Assembly (NCBI RefSeq): GCF_016522505.1 | Contig: NZ_JAEHOH010000020.1 | Span: 32,288-96,287, forward strand | DNA length: 64,000 bases | Direction of reading: 5' to 3' | Origin: Leucobacter chromiisoli | GTDB lineage: Bacteria; Actinomycetota; Actinomycetes; Actinomycetales; Microbacteriaceae | Shown: one piece after another, positions 44,047 to 53,522 of the stretch | Numbering within the stretch: the stretch's first letter is position 1 | Layout of the letters: every line of letters begins with the position of its first letter | The notes under the pieces: generated by a model | What the model was told of the DNA's origin: nothing | Database searches by the model: none | The model's input: only the letters and a program-made list of their open reading frames with translations | Made by a program: the position numbers and the translations under genes

Positions 44047-46983
44047 GTGACCGAGCCAGCACAGCAGTTCTCCCCCGCGTTCCGCGGCTACAACCGCGAA
44101 GAGGTCGACGAGCGCGTCTCGGCTCTCACGCAGCACATCGGCACTCTGCAGTCGCATCTCGAATCGCTCCAGGCCGCCCACCAGCAGGCGACGCGGCTGA
44201 GCGACGAGCAGCGGACGCTGATCGCGGATCTGCAGGATCAGGTCGCCGAGCTCGGCGCCACGGGCTACTCCGGCCTCGGGCTGCGCGTCGAGAAGAGTCT
44301 CCAGGTCGCCGAGGATCACGCCCAGCGCCTCATGACCCAGGCGGACGCCGACGCCGAGAAGCTCCGGCGGGCGACGGAGCTCGAGACCCAGCGGCTGCTC
44401 TCCCAGGCCCAGAAGCGCGCCGACGAGCTCGTCACCTCGGCCACGGAGCAGGCCGAGATCCTCATCACCGGCGCCCGCACGGACGTCGCGCAGCAGTCGG
44501 CCGAGGCGAACGCCGAGAAGGAGCGCCTCCTCGAGGAGGCGCGGCGCACCGCCGAGCTCACGCGCGGCGCGGCCGAGCGGGAGACGGAGTCGCAGCTCGA
44601 GAGCGCGCGGCGCGAGGCGAGCGCGATCCTCGCCCGCGCGAACGCGGAGGCCGAGCGCCTCTCCGCCGAGACCGCGGCCGCGGCGAACGAGCTGCGGGCC
44701 GAGACCGAGCGGCAGGCCGCCGAGTTCGCCCGGCGGCGGGCGGAGGACGAGCGCGAGGCGGAGCTCGAGCGCACCCGGCTGGCGCAGGAGAGCGAGCGGG
44801 CGCGAGCCGAGTTCGCCGCGAAGCAGCAGCGCGACGAGGCGGAGCTCGAGGCGCGGTACACGGAGCTCGAGCGCACGCTGAAGGCCGAGGTCGAGCAGCA
44901 GAGGCGCACGCTCGGCGCCGAGATCGAGGAGCTGCGCGGCCGCATCGCCCAGGAGCGCGAGCAGCACGACACCGCCCTCGCGCAGGAGCGGGAGGCCCAC
45001 GATCGGCGGATCTCCGCCGAGCTGCAGAGCCACGCCGATCGCATCGCGCAGGAGCGGGAGGCCCACGAGTCCGAACTGGCGCGCGGCGTCGAGTCCCAGC
45101 GGGCCGAGCTCGCCACGCTCGCCGATCAGGCGGCTCGCGAGCGGCAGCGGGCCGACGAGCGGGCCGCCGAGGAGCTCGAGGCCGCGCGCGCCGCGCAGGA
45201 GCAGCGCCTCGCCGACGAGCTCGAGCGGCACGGCGACACGCTGCGCGCGGAGAACGCCCAGCACGCGGCCCGCATCCACCGCGAGCGCGAGGCGCACGAG
45301 AAGCGCATCGCCGACGAGCTCACGGCGCACCAGGATCGCATCATCTCCGAGCAGGAGCGCCAGGGCTCCGCCCTCGCACAGGAGCGCGAGGCGCACGACG
45401 CCCAGCTCGCGGGCGAGCTCACCGCGCACCAGGATCGCATCGCCGCGGAGCGCGGCGCGCACGAGGCGTCGCTCGCCGAGGAGCGCGAGGCGCACGACAC
45501 CGCCCTCCTCTCGGAGCGGGAGACGCACGACGCGACGCTCGCGACGGAGCGCCGGGCGCACGACACCGCCCTCTCCGAGGAGCGGCGGACCCACGATGCG
45601 ACGCTCGAGCGCGAGCGCCAGGAGCACGGGGCGCGACTGGCGCACGAGCGGCAGACGCAGGAGACGACGCTGGCGCGCGAGCGGCAGGCGCACGACACCG
45701 CCCTCGCGCAGGAGCGGGAGGCGCAGGAGAGCGCCCTGTCCCAGGAGCGCGCCGGGCACGAGAACCGCATCGCGGAGGAGCTCGCCGAGCACCGGGATCG
45801 GATCGCCGCGGAGCGCGCCGAGCACGAGACCGCCCTCTCCTCGGAGCGCCGTGAGCAGGAGCGCGCGCTCGCCGAGCAGCGGGCGACCCAGGAGGCCGAG
45901 CTGGCGGCGGAGCGTGCCGACCACGAGGCCCGGATCTCGGACGAGACCACCGTGCACGAGGAGCGCCTCGCCGCTCAGCGGGCGGAGCACGAGCGCTCCA
46001 TCGACGACGAGCGCACCGCCCTCGCGGAGCGACTGCGCATCGACCGGGACGAGGCCGCTGCCGAGCTCGGCATGCAGCGCGAGGCCCTCGAGCTGGAGCT
46101 GGAGCGGAAGCGGGCGGGGCTCGACGCCGACATCGCCCGCGAGCGCGAGGAGCACGAGCGCTCGCTCGCCGTCGCCGCCGAGCAGCACGCCGCGGAGCTC
46201 CGGGACCGCCAGGAGGCGGCGACGGCCGCGATCGACCGGGAGGTCGAGGCGAAGCGGAGCGCGGTCACCGAGGAGACCGACGTGCTGCGCGCGACGACCG
46301 TCGAGGAGCTCGCGGAGTACCGGGCCGCGGAGGAGGCGGCCCTCGCGATGCTCCGCGCCGAGGCCGAGGACGCCGCCCGTGCGCTGCGCGAGCAGATCGA
46401 GGCCGACACCATCGAGTTCAATCGCTCCTCGGCCGAGCAGCGCGAGCAGCTCGAGCAGGAGCTCAGCACCCGTCAGCGCGAGGCCGCCGAGACCTCGCAG
46501 CGCGAGCTCGACGCGGTGCGCGCCGAGCTGGCCGAGCTGCAGGCGCGGCTCGCCGAAGCCCGCGCCGAGTACGAGCGCAAGACCGCCGAGGCGACGCAGG
46601 ACGCCCGGAGCATCCGTGCGTCCGCCGAGCAGCAGGCGGCGGAGATCGTGCGGGAGGCCGAGCAGCGCGCCCACACCACCTTCACCGCAGCGGAGAACCG
46701 CGCGGCGAAGGTGCTCGCGGCCGCCGAGGACCGCATGTCCCAGCTGAAGGTCGAGCGCAGCGCCGTCGCCCGCTACTTCGAGAGCCTCGGTGAAGTGATC
46801 ACGAACGCGCAGAAGCTCGGCACCGTCACGCGGAACGCCACCGACGTAGCCGTGACCCCCGACGCCGAGCCGGACGTCGCGCACCGCGATTCAGCGGACC
46901 GCGATCCCGCGGGCGGGGGCGCCGGAGCGGACGATGCCGAGGCGCGGGGTTCCGAGGTGCGGACCGGCGGGGTGGAATCGTGA
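44047..46983 (+). CDS. Giant DivIVA/Scy-like coiled-coil protein
   Basis: 978 residues, almost entirely coiled coil. The N-terminus has a DivIVA-type membrane/polar motif (FSPAFRGYNREEVDERVSALTQHIG). Next come long Ala/Glu/Arg heptads, then a block from residue 479 of at least nine 11-residue units starting E-R-x-x-H-D-x-x-L (nt 45481 to about 45780), i.e. hendecad coiled coil. The C-terminus resembles the conserved end of Scy-type scaffolds (AEQQAAEIVREAEQRAHTTF, FESLGEVITNAQKLG). Scy and FilP organise the growing pole in Streptomyces, so a polar-growth or envelope role is likely. Start GTG at 44047 has GGAGGG upstream; GTG 43990 adds 19 residues. Overlaps rnhA by 4 nt. Confidence 0.85.
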   Translation: MTEPAQQFSPAFRGYNREEVDERVSALTQHIGTLQSHLESLQAAHQQATRLSDEQRTLIADLQDQVAELGATGYSGLGLRVEKSLQVAEDHAQRLMTQADADAEKLRRATELETQRLLSQAQKRADELVTSATEQAEILITGARTDVAQQSAEANAEKERLLEEARRTAELTRGAAERETESQLESARREASAILARANAEAERLSAETAAAANELRAETERQAAEFARRRAEDEREAELERTRLAQESERARAEFAAKQQRDEAELEARYTELERTLKAEVEQQRRTLGAEIEELRGRIAQEREQHDTALAQEREAHDRRISAELQSHADRIAQEREAHESELARGVESQRAELATLADQAARERQRADERAAEELEAARAAQEQRLADELERHGDTLRAENAQHAARIHREREAHEKRIADELTAHQDRIISEQERQGSALAQEREAHDAQLAGELTAHQDRIAAERGAHEASLAEEREAHDTALLSERETHDATLATERRAHDTALSEERRTHDATLERERQEHGARLAHERQTQETTLARERQAHDTALAQEREAQESALSQERAGHENRIAEELAEHRDRIAAERAEHETALSSERREQERALAEQRATQEAELAAERADHEARISDETTVHEERLAAQRAEHERSIDDERTALAERLRIDRDEAAAELGMQREALELELERKRAGLDADIAREREEHERSLAVAAEQHAAELRDRQEAATAAIDREVEAKRSAVTEETDVLRATTVEELAEYRAAEEAALAMLRAEAEDAARALREQIEADTIEFNRSSAEQREQLEQELSTRQREAAETSQRELDAVRAELAELQARLAEARAEYERKTAEATQDARSIRASAEQQAAEIVREAEQRAHTTFTAAENRAAKVLAAAEDRMSQLKVERSAVARYFESLGEVITNAQKLGTVTRNATDVAVTPDAEPDVAHRDSADRDPAGGGAGADDAEARGSEVRTGGVES

Positions 46984-47510
46984 CGATCACCGCGGCCGCC
47001 GACGGGTCGGCTCTCGGCAATCCGGGCCCGGCCGGATGGGCCTGGGTCGTCGACGACGGTCAGTGGCGCGCCGGCGGATGGCCCCGCGCGACGAACAACC
47101 AGGGCGAGCTGATGGCCGTCCTCGACCTCCTGCGCGCCACCGAGCCGCGCGCCGACGAGCCGCTGCTCGTGCTGTGCGACAGCCAGTACGTGATCAACTC
47201 CGTGACGCAGTGGATGCCGGGCTGGAAGCGGCGCGGCTGGCGCAAGGCCGACGGCAAGCCCGTGTTGAACCGGGAGCTGCTCGAGCAGATCGACCGCGCC
47301 CTCGAGGGCCGCCAGGTGAGGTTCGAGTGGGTCAAGGGCCACGCCGGGCACCCGCTCAACGAGGCCGCCGACGCTCGCGCGCGCGCCGTGGCTACGGCGT
47401 TCCAGGCGGGGCGGGATCCCGAGCAGGGACCGGGGCTGGCGGGCGTGATCGCTCCCACCGCCTCCGAGGTCGGCCTACGGCAGCCCGCGCCCCCACCCAC
47501 GCTCTTCTAG
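46980..47510 (+). CDS. rnhA: Ribonuclease HI
   Basis: 176-residue RNase H degrading RNA in RNA-DNA hybrids. Catalytic acids are visible: Asp8 in AAADGSALGNPGPAGW, Glu in NNQGELMAVLDLL, Asp in LLVLCDSQYVINSV, and the final Asp in LNEAADARARA; the basic protrusion (WKRRGWRKADGKPVLN) is present. The last 40 residues are a Pro-rich extension. Start GTG at 46980 overlaps the coiled-coil gene stop (GTGA), an unusual operon partner. It is convergent with the small gene at 47520. Confidence 0.94.
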   Translation: MTITAAADGSALGNPGPAGWAWVVDDGQWRAGGWPRATNNQGELMAVLDLLRATEPRADEPLLVLCDSQYVINSVTQWMPGWKRRGWRKADGKPVLNRELLEQIDRALEGRQVRFEWVKGHAGHPLNEAADARARAVATAFQAGRDPEQGPGLAGVIAPTASEVGLRQPAPPPTLF

Positions 47511-47519
47511 CGCCGCGCC

Positions 47520-47816
47520 TCAGGCGATCCGCCAGCAGTGGGCGTGGTAGTGCCGCCGATCCCGGACCGCCGCGTCGTCCCCGAAGAGATGCTCGGCGCT
47601 CCAGGCCACGACGTGCGCCTGGCCGGGCGGCACCTCCTGCCCGCATGCGGGGCAGCGGTAGGCCTTCTCGGCGCGGTGGGCCGGGATCTCGCGCACGAAC
47701 CACTCGACGCCCCGGCGGGTCTCGAGACGGGCGCCGCCGTGGGCGAGGCGCGTCACGTCGCGCGGAGGCGTCCGCGCAGCGCGCTGATACTTGTTCGCCC
47801 GCCGGCTACGCGCCAC
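47520..47816 (-). CDS. Small zinc-ribbon-like protein, unknown function
   Basis: 98 residues. A basic N-terminus (MARSRRANKYQRAARTPP) precedes a compact domain with putative metal ligands YRCPACGQEVPPG and a C-terminal RRHYHAHCWRIA. This Cys4/His pattern recalls HNH-like or treble-clef folds, but the catalytic HNH triad is not clear. Similar actinobacterial proteins are sometimes labelled ATP/GTP-binding, but no P-loop is present. The function is not known. It follows the transglycosylase-like gene on the same strand. Confidence 0.7.
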   Translation of the reverse strand: MARSRRANKYQRAARTPPRDVTRLAHGGARLETRRGVEWFVREIPAHRAEKAYRCPACGQEVPPGQAHVVAWSAEHLFGDDAAVRDRRHYHAHCWRIA

Positions 47817-47864
47817 GGCGCATCGCCCCGACGTCGCGGCGGGCCTCGGAGCGCACCCCGGCGG

Positions 47865-48497
47865 TCACCACCAGTGGTTGGCGGTCCAGAACTGGTAGGC
47901 CTGAGCCCAGCCGCCGTAGCGACCGGTCGCATAGCCGTGCGCCCACCGGAGGTTGTCGACCGGATCGTAGCCGTTGCCGGGCACCTTGCTGCAGGGGTTC
48001 GCCTGGATCAGACCGCAGGCGCCCGAGCTCGCGTTCGTCGCGTTCGGGTTCCAGCCGCTCTCCTTGCTGGCGATGAAGTCGACGTATCCCCAGTCGCTCT
48101 CGGGAATGCCCGCGGCGGCCATCCACTCGGCCGGAGCGCCGCCGCCGGTGTAGAGCGGCAGTTCCTGGGTCGGGGCCTGCTGCTCCGGCGCCTGCGTCTC
48201 CTCTTCCTCGGGTTCCGGCTTCGGCTCGGGCTTGGGCTTGGGCTCGGGGAGCTTCTCGATGGGCGACGCCTCGAACACGAGGTTGTCGTCGGGGTTCTCG
48301 GCGGGGACGAACTCCTGATAGATCCGGTCGCCCGGCACCAGCATCGATGCGTCGTCGGCGGAAGCGCTCGGCATCGCGAAGGGCGCGACGACCGCGGTGC
48401 CGAAGAACGCCACGACCGCGGAGGCGGCGCAGATGCCCCGGATCCGGGACCGGCGAGACACTGCGGGGGCTGGGGAAAGCGTCTGGGAGGAAGTCAC
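47865..48497 (-). CDS. Secreted lysozyme-fold (transglycosylase-like) protein
   Basis: 210 residues. Signal peptide at 1-47 (Arg-rich n-region, VVAFFGTAVVAPFAM core, cleavage near ASA-DD). A Pro/Glu/Lys linker with repeated EPKPKP follows. The C-terminal goose-lysozyme/SLT-like domain (about 125-210) has the catalytic Glu in YVDFIASKESGWNPNATNASSGACGLIQ, with GYDPVDNLRWAHGYATGRYGGWAQA after it. Such proteins cut or remodel peptidoglycan. GTG at 48497 lies 9 nt after a TAGAAT box (48512-48507), so the leader would be only a few bases. Confidence 0.88.
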   Translation of the reverse strand: MTSSQTLSPAPAVSRRSRIRGICAASAVVAFFGTAVVAPFAMPSASADDASMLVPGDRIYQEFVPAENPDDNLVFEASPIEKLPEPKPKPEPKPEPEEEETQAPEQQAPTQELPLYTGGGAPAEWMAAAGIPESDWGYVDFIASKESGWNPNATNASSGACGLIQANPCSKVPGNGYDPVDNLRWAHGYATGRYGGWAQAYQFWTANHWW

Positions 48498-48556
48498 AAT
48501 GTAACGATTCTATCTCGGGAGCCGGAAATGATCCAGTGCCGCGTGCACCGCCCCGG

Positions 48557-49153
48557 TCAGCGGGTGGCGAGGATCAGATCCACCACGGCGTCGAGCAGCG
48601 CGTCGACCTGCTCCTCGTCGTAGCCGCGGAGCTGGGTGTGGAAGACGACGTCGCGCACCTCCGCGGGCTTCATCATCTCGCGGCTCTCGAACATCTCCGA
48701 GATGCGGTCCAGGAAGGCGTCGACCTGCGAGCGACGATAGCCCGTCGCGAGGAGCCCGCGCACGCGGAAGCGCTTCCCGCGCGGCCGCTGCAGCCGCCCG
48801 CGCACCTCGGAGAGCAGCTGGCGGGTCTCCGCCCACCAGGCGTCCTCCCCCTCCGCGCGGATCTTCGCGCGGCGCTCCCGCTCGAAGAAGACCTCCTCGA
48901 GGCGATCCATCGCGGCGTCGACGTAGCGCGCCGCGTAGCCCTTCCGCTTCACGCGGAAGGCCGTGCGGCGCACCTCTGCGGCGGTGATCCCCCCGGCGCC
49001 GGGCTCCTCCCGCCCCTCGTAGGTGGAGCGGGCCCGCGCGAGGAACGCGTCCACCTCGTCGGGCCGGTACCCCGGCTGGGAGCCGGTGGCGAACGGGAAC
49101 GCCGTATGCGGGTTCTCCGAGGTCTTGGGGGTCTTGGTTGCGGTCTGGTTCAT
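48557..49153 (-). CDS. DivIVA-domain protein
   Basis: 198 residues with three DivIVA-type repeats: PGYRPDEVDAFLARARSTYE, FRVKRKGYAARYVDAAMDRLEEVF and HTQLRGYDEEQVDALLDAVVDLI, plus a fourth weaker one (TGYRRSQVDAFLDRISEMF). It lacks the long coiled coil of true Wag31/DivIVA, so it may bind curved membrane or partner with other DivIVA proteins. Start ATG at 49153 overlaps the cdsA stop (ATGA). It is the end of the frr-cdsA-divIVA-like unit, linking phospholipid synthesis with cell-pole proteins. Confidence 0.87.
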   Translation of the reverse strand: MNQTATKTPKTSENPHTAFPFATGSQPGYRPDEVDAFLARARSTYEGREEPGAGGITAAEVRRTAFRVKRKGYAARYVDAAMDRLEEVFFERERRAKIRAEGEDAWWAETRQLLSEVRGRLQRPRGKRFRVRGLLATGYRRSQVDAFLDRISEMFESREMMKPAEVRDVVFHTQLRGYDEEQVDALLDAVVDLILATR

Positions 49154-50049
49154 CACAGCACTCCCAGGGTGAGGGCCACGCCGTACACGCCGACGGCCGA
49201 GGGAAGGAGCGAGTCGAGCCGGTCCAGGAAGCCGCCGTGCCCGGGGATCCAGGAGCTCATGTCTTTCACTCCGAGGTTTCGTTTGATGAGCGACTCCGTG
49301 AGGTCGCCCCCGGTCGCGGTGAGCAGCACCACGACGCCGAGCAGCACTCCGACCCACCAGGGCTGCTGCAGGGCGAGGAGCGACACCGCCACCCCCGCGA
49401 GGACGGCCACGAGGGCGGCGCCCCCGAAGCCCTCCCAGGTCTTGTTCGGGCTGATCCGGGGCGTCATCTTGTGCTTGCCGAGGGTCACGCCCGCCGCGTA
49501 CGCCCCCACGTCGACGGAGACGACGACGAGCACCAGGGCGAACACCCACCACTCCCCCCGCGGCGCCTGCACGAGCAGCACGGCGAACGAGGCGAGGAAC
49601 CCGACGTACACGAGGGAGAAGAGCCCGGAGAACACGTCCCGGATCAGCGTGCCCAGGGGCACGCCCCAGCTGGGCACGAGCCCCTCGACGAGGCGCCACA
49701 GCGTGAGCAGCGCCGACGCGGCGAAGAGGCCGAGCAGCATGCCCTCCGCCCCGCGGAAGTAGGCGCCCGCCACGATCACGAGCCCGCCGAGCACCACGCC
49801 CACGCGCGGCACCCGGCGGCCGGAGATGCGGAAGGCGGAGGCCAGCTCCACCAGCGCGACCGAGACGATCGCGGCGACGAGCAGCACGAAGAGCTGCTTC
49901 AGGAAGAACAGGCTCGCGACGAACACCGCACCGAAGACCAGCCCCGATCCGATGGCGAAGAAGAGATTCCGGCCCGCTCGGGCTTCGATACGGGCGTTCG
50001 TCGCTTCGAGCTGCGCGCGGAGCTCGTCGCGACGGTCAGCACCCGACAT
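49153..50049 (-). CDS. cdsA: Phosphatidate cytidylyltransferase
   Basis: 298-residue integral membrane enzyme making CDP-diacylglycerol from CTP and phosphatidate. About eight transmembrane segments. The family signature at the C-terminus is clear: GDLTESLIKRNLGVKDMSSW followed by IPGHGGFLDRLDSLL. An N-terminal helix of about 25 polar residues (RDELRAQLEATNARIEARAG) precedes the first membrane span. It lies downstream of frr, as in many actinobacteria. Confidence 0.95.
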   Translation of the reverse strand: MSGADRRDELRAQLEATNARIEARAGRNLFFAIGSGLVFGAVFVASLFFLKQLFVLLVAAIVSVALVELASAFRISGRRVPRVGVVLGGLVIVAGAYFRGAEGMLLGLFAASALLTLWRLVEGLVPSWGVPLGTLIRDVFSGLFSLVYVGFLASFAVLLVQAPRGEWWVFALVLVVVSVDVGAYAAGVTLGKHKMTPRISPNKTWEGFGGAALVAVLAGVAVSLLALQQPWWVGVLLGVVVLLTATGGDLTESLIKRNLGVKDMSSWIPGHGGFLDRLDSLLPSAVGVYGVALTLGVL

Positions 50050-50054
50050 GGGAG

Positions 50055-50609
50055 CTAGACCTCCAGCAGTTCGGCTTCTTTGCGCTTCATCGCATCGTCG
50101 ATCTGCTCGATGTGCTGCTTCGTGACCGTCTCGAGCTCCTTCTCGGCCCGAGCGACCTCGTCCTCGCCCACCTCGCTCTTGAGCGCGTCGAGATCGTCCT
50201 TCGCGCGGCGGCGCAGATTGCGCACGGCGACGCGGGCGTCCTCGGCCTTGCTCTTGACGATCTTCACGAACTCCTTGCGGCGCTCCTCGGTCAGCTCGGG
50301 CAGCGACACGCGGATCACGGAGCCGTCGTTGCTCGGGTTCGCCCCGAGGTTCGGCATGTCCCTGATCGCCTGCTCGATGTCCTTCATCGCACCCTTGTCG
50401 TAGGGGGTGATGAGCAGGCTCCGCGCGTCCTGGTTCTGCACCGAGGCGAGCTGCGGGAGCGGCGTGGGGGTGCCGTAGTAGTCGACTTGCACGCTCTGCA
50501 GCAGAGCGGGGTTGGCGCGGCCGGTGCGCACCGTGGCGAAGCTCTCCTTCGCTGCATCAACGGCCTTGCTCATGCGGTCCTTGGCGTCGGCGAAGACCTC
50601 ATCGATCAC
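50055..50609 (-). CDS. frr: Ribosome recycling factor
   Basis: 184 residues, standard length. With EF-G it splits post-termination ribosomes. Recognised by [92 protein letters not shown] and [18 protein letters not shown]. Start ATG at 50609. It follows pyrH by 49 nt on the same strand. Confidence 0.97.
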   Translation of the reverse strand: MIDEVFADAKDRMSKAVDAAKESFATVRTGRANPALLQSVQVDYYGTPTPLPQLASVQNQDARSLLITPYDKGAMKDIEQAIRDMPNLGANPSNDGSVIRVSLPELTEERRKEFVKIVKSKAEDARVAVRNLRRRAKDDLDALKSEVGEDEVARAEKELETVTKQHIEQIDDAMKRKEAELLEV

Positions 50610-50658
50610 GGTGTTCTCCTTCGGGGTCGAATTCTTCCAGCATACCGGCGCGGGCGGG

Positions 50659-51378
50659 TCAGCTGCGAACGAGCGTTCCCAGCTTCTCGCCCCGGATCGC
50701 GGCCGTCACGTTGCCCGCGGGCTCCATTCCGAACACCCGCATCGGCATGCGGTTGTCCATGCACAGGCTGAACGAGGTGGAGTCGACGACCTTGAGCCCC
50801 CGCACGAGCGCGTCGCCGTAGCTGATCTCGTCGATGAGGGTCGCGTTCGGATCCTTGTTGGGGTCGGCCGTGTAGACGCCGTCGACGCCGTTCTTCGCGA
50901 CGAGCACCTGATCCGCGTGGATCTCGAGGGCGCGCTGCGCCGCCACCGTGTCCGTGGAGAAGTACGGGAGCCCGGCGCCCGCGCCGAAGATCACGACGCG
51001 CCCCTTCTCGAGGTGGCGGATCGCCCGGAGGGGGATGTAGGTCTCCGCGACCTGCGTCATGGTGATCGCCGACTGCACCCGGCTGGAGACGCCCGCCTGC
51101 TCGAGGAAGTCCTGCAGGGCGAGCGCGTTCATGACGGTGCCCAGCATGCCCATGTAGTCGGCCCGGGCGCGGTCCATGCCGCGCTGCGAGAGCTCGGCGC
51201 CCCGGAAGAAGTTGCCGCCGCCGACAACCACCGCGACCTCCGCGGACTCCATCGCCGCGGCGATCTCGCGGGCGATCTGGCTGACCACGTCGGGATTCAC
51301 CCCGAGCGTCCCGCCGCCGAAGGCCTCTCCGGAGAGCTTGAGCAGGACTCGGCGCTTGCGATCAGGGGTCTCGGTCAC
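50659..51378 (-). CDS. pyrH: UMP kinase
   Basis: 239-residue hexameric bacterial UMP kinase of the amino-acid-kinase fold. Blocks: [81 protein letters not shown] and [19 protein letters not shown]. Start GTG at 51378 has AAGGAGAACCC upstream. It lies after the tsf terminator, so it starts a new unit with frr. Confidence 0.97.
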   Translation of the reverse strand: MTETPDRKRRVLLKLSGEAFGGGTLGVNPDVVSQIAREIAAAMESAEVAVVVGGGNFFRGAELSQRGMDRARADYMGMLGTVMNALALQDFLEQAGVSSRVQSAITMTQVAETYIPLRAIRHLEKGRVVIFGAGAGLPYFSTDTVAAQRALEIHADQVLVAKNGVDGVYTADPNKDPNATLIDEISYGDALVRGLKVVDSTSFSLCMDNRMPMRVFGMEPAGNVTAAIRGEKLGTLVRS

Positions 51379-51526
51379 GGGTTCTCCTTGTGGTCTTCTC
51401 GGTTGGCGTGCACGGGCCAGATACAGCGTACCGCCGACGCGGGGCGGCGGAGGGCGGGCGGACGAGGGGCCGGGATCGCGCAGCGGTCGGCGCGGGGCGG
51501 GATCCCGGGTCGCGCGGTGGGCGCAG

Positions 51527-51560
51527 CACGAAGCCCGGGCGAGAACGCCCGGGCTTCGTG
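51527..51560. terminator. Terminator of the rpsB-tsf operon
   Basis: Perfect 15-bp stem (51527-51541 with 51546-51560) and AGAA loop, 6 nt beyond the tsf stop. No T-run. Confidence 0.85.
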
Positions 51561-51566
51561 GTGGTG

Positions 51567-52394
51567 TTAGGCGCCGACCTTGCAGCGGGCGAAGCCGGTC
51601 ACCGTGATACCGGCCGCCTGGGCGACCTTCTCGACGGTGCGCTTCTCCTCGTCGAGGGCGTGCACCTGCTCGTTCAGCACGATCTGCTTGAAGAACGCGC
51701 CGAGGCGACCCTCGACGATCTTCGGGAGGGCGGCCTCGGGCTTGCCCTCGTTCTTCGAGATCTCGGTGACGAGCTCGCGCTCCTTCTCGACGTCCGCCTC
51801 GGGAACCTCGTCGCGGTTCACGTAGAGGGGCTCGGCGAAGGAGATGTGCTGGGCGATGCTCAGCGCGGCCTTCGCGTCGTCGCCGGTGTAGCCGACGACC
51901 ACGCCGATCTGCGGGGGCAGGTCCTTGGAGGTGCGGTGCAGGTACACCGCGGTGTTGCCCTCGATGACGACGACGCGGCGCAGTTCGAGGCGCTCGCCGA
52001 TGACGGCCGCCTCGTCGGTGACGAGCTCGCCGACGGTCTTGCCCTCGACGGGGGCGGCGAGCGCCTCCTCGAGGTTCTTCGCCTTCGCGGCGACGATCGC
52101 GTCGAGCACGCGGTCGGACAGCGCGATGAACTTCTCGTTCTTCGCGACGAAGTCGGTCTCGCAGACGAGCTCGATCATCGTGGCCTGGCTCTCGCCCTGC
52201 TTCACGGCGACGAGCCCCTCGCTGGCCTCGCGGCCCTCGCGCTTCGCGACGCCCTTCAGACCCTTGAGACGCAGGATCTCGATGGCCTTCTCGATGTCGC
52301 CCTCGGCCTCGGTCAGGGCGTTCTTGCAATCGACCATGCCGGCGCCGAGGCGCTCGCGCAGTTCCTTCACAGCGGCCATGCTCACTGCAGCCAT
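51567..52394 (-). CDS. tsf: Translation elongation factor Ts
   Basis: 275-residue nucleotide-exchange factor for EF-Tu. N-terminal UBA-like helix set ([40 protein letters not shown]), the [10 protein letters not shown] motif of the core, and a C-terminal dimerisation part ending [13 protein letters not shown]. Start ATG at 52394 has AAGGAG 6 nt upstream. Follows rpsB by 43 nt on the same strand. Confidence 0.97.
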   Translation of the reverse strand: MAAVSMAAVKELRERLGAGMVDCKNALTEAEGDIEKAIEILRLKGLKGVAKREGREASEGLVAVKQGESQATMIELVCETDFVAKNEKFIALSDRVLDAIVAAKAKNLEEALAAPVEGKTVGELVTDEAAVIGERLELRRVVVIEGNTAVYLHRTSKDLPPQIGVVVGYTGDDAKAALSIAQHISFAEPLYVNRDEVPEADVEKERELVTEISKNEGKPEAALPKIVEGRLGAFFKQIVLNEQVHALDEEKRTVEKVAQAAGITVTGFARCKVGA

Positions 52395-52437
52395 GTGTGA
52401 CTCCTTACAGGTAAGTCGTTGGATGTGGGGGTGGAGC

Positions 52438-53307
52438 TTACTCCGCGGCGGGAGCCTCGGCGGCCTCGGTCGAAGCCTCGGCGGCTTCCGCCGGAGCCTC
52501 GGCACCGGTCGCCTCGGCTGCGGGAGCCTCGGCGGCCTCGGTCTTCTGCTCGGCGTTCAGCAGCTCGACCTCCCACTCGGCGAGCGGCTCGGCGGACGCT
52601 TCGCCGGCCTCGGGCTTCTGGTGGCGCTCCATCAGGCCCTCGGCCGCGGCGTCGGCGATCACGCGGGTGAGCAGCGACACCGAGCGGATCGCGTCGTCGT
52701 TGCCCGGAATCGGGTAGGTGACCTCGTCGGGGTCGCAGTTGGTGTCGAGGATGGCGATCACGGGGATGCCGAGCTTCTTCGCCTCGTCGATCGCGAGGTG
52801 CTCCTTCTTGGTGTCCACCACCCACAGGGCCGAGGGGGTCTTCGTCATGTGACGGATGCCGCCGAGCGACTTCTGCAGCTTCTCGAGCTCGCGCTTCTTG
52901 AGCAGCAGCTCCTTCTTGGTGAAGCCGCTCGTGGTGCCCTCGAAGTCGAGCTGCTCGAGCTCCTTCATGCGCTCGAGGCGCTTGGTGACCGTCTGGAAGT
53001 TGGTCAGCAGGCCGCCGAGCCAGCGCTGGTTCACGTAGGGCTGGTTCACGCGGGTCGCCTGCTCGGCGATCGACTCCTGGGCCTGCTTCTTCGTGCCGAC
53101 GAAGAGGATGTTGCCGCCGCGGGCGACGGTGTTCTTCACGAACTCGTACGCCTCGTCGATGTAGCCGAGCGACTGCTGCAGGTCGATGATGTAGATGCCC
53201 GAGCGCTCGGTGAAGATGAAGCGCTTCATCTTCGGGTTCCAGCGGCGGGTCTGGTGTCCAAAGTGCACGCCGCTGTCGAGCAGCTGGCGGATGGTGACGA
53301 CGGCCAC
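52438..53307 (-). CDS. rpsB: Small ribosomal subunit protein S2
   Basis: 289 residues. Conserved blocks: [87 protein letters not shown] and [20 protein letters not shown]. The last 60 residues are an Ala/Glu-rich low-complexity tail typical of actinobacterial S2. The 5' leader is about 140-160 nt. First gene of the rpsB-tsf operon. Confidence 0.97.
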   Translation of the reverse strand: MAVVTIRQLLDSGVHFGHQTRRWNPKMKRFIFTERSGIYIIDLQQSLGYIDEAYEFVKNTVARGGNILFVGTKKQAQESIAEQATRVNQPYVNQRWLGGLLTNFQTVTKRLERMKELEQLDFEGTTSGFTKKELLLKKRELEKLQKSLGGIRHMTKTPSALWVVDTKKEHLAIDEAKKLGIPVIAILDTNCDPDEVTYPIPGNDDAIRSVSLLTRVIADAAAEGLMERHQKPEAGEASAEPLAEWEVELLNAEQKTEAAEAPAAEATGAEAPAEAAEASTEAAEAPAAE

Positions 53308-53446
53308 GGCCGTTCTCCTGTTCTGCGCGCCCCTCGGGCGCGCGATTGCGGTTGTTCATCGGCCGCGGATGCGGCCAGATCCTGGTGCCCGCGGGCGCCG
53401 CCGCTCCGTGAGGGAGACCGTTGGCGTCGCTTCCGGTGTTCGGGCA

Positions 53447-53483
53447 CGCGAAGTCACCTCTGTCGAGGTGCATCGTCAAGTGT
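53447..53483 (-). promoter_or_regulatory. Candidate rpsB promoter and long leader
   Basis: On the minus strand TTGACG (about 53480-53475) is a clear -35. The spacer contains the inverted repeat CACCTC-GACA-GAGGTG (53470-53455 on that strand), with a weak -10 (TGACTT) after 17 nt. This leaves a leader of about 140 nt before the ATG at 53307, where S2 autoregulation could act. The -10 is uncertain. Confidence 0.4.
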
Positions 53484-53522
53484 AGCACCGCCGGCGGGGC
53501 GGAGCGGGCAGCCCGATGGGCG

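Noticed and set aside
42691..46884. 1397-codon open frame antisense to the coiled-coil gene
   Set aside because: The Leu/Gly/Arg periodicity mirrors the repeats of the true gene on the plus strand; no start signal and no recognisable domain.
47520..47816. ATP/GTP-binding protein or HNH endonuclease
   Set aside because: No P-loop is present and the HNH catalytic pattern is incomplete; left as unknown with a Cys/His cluster.
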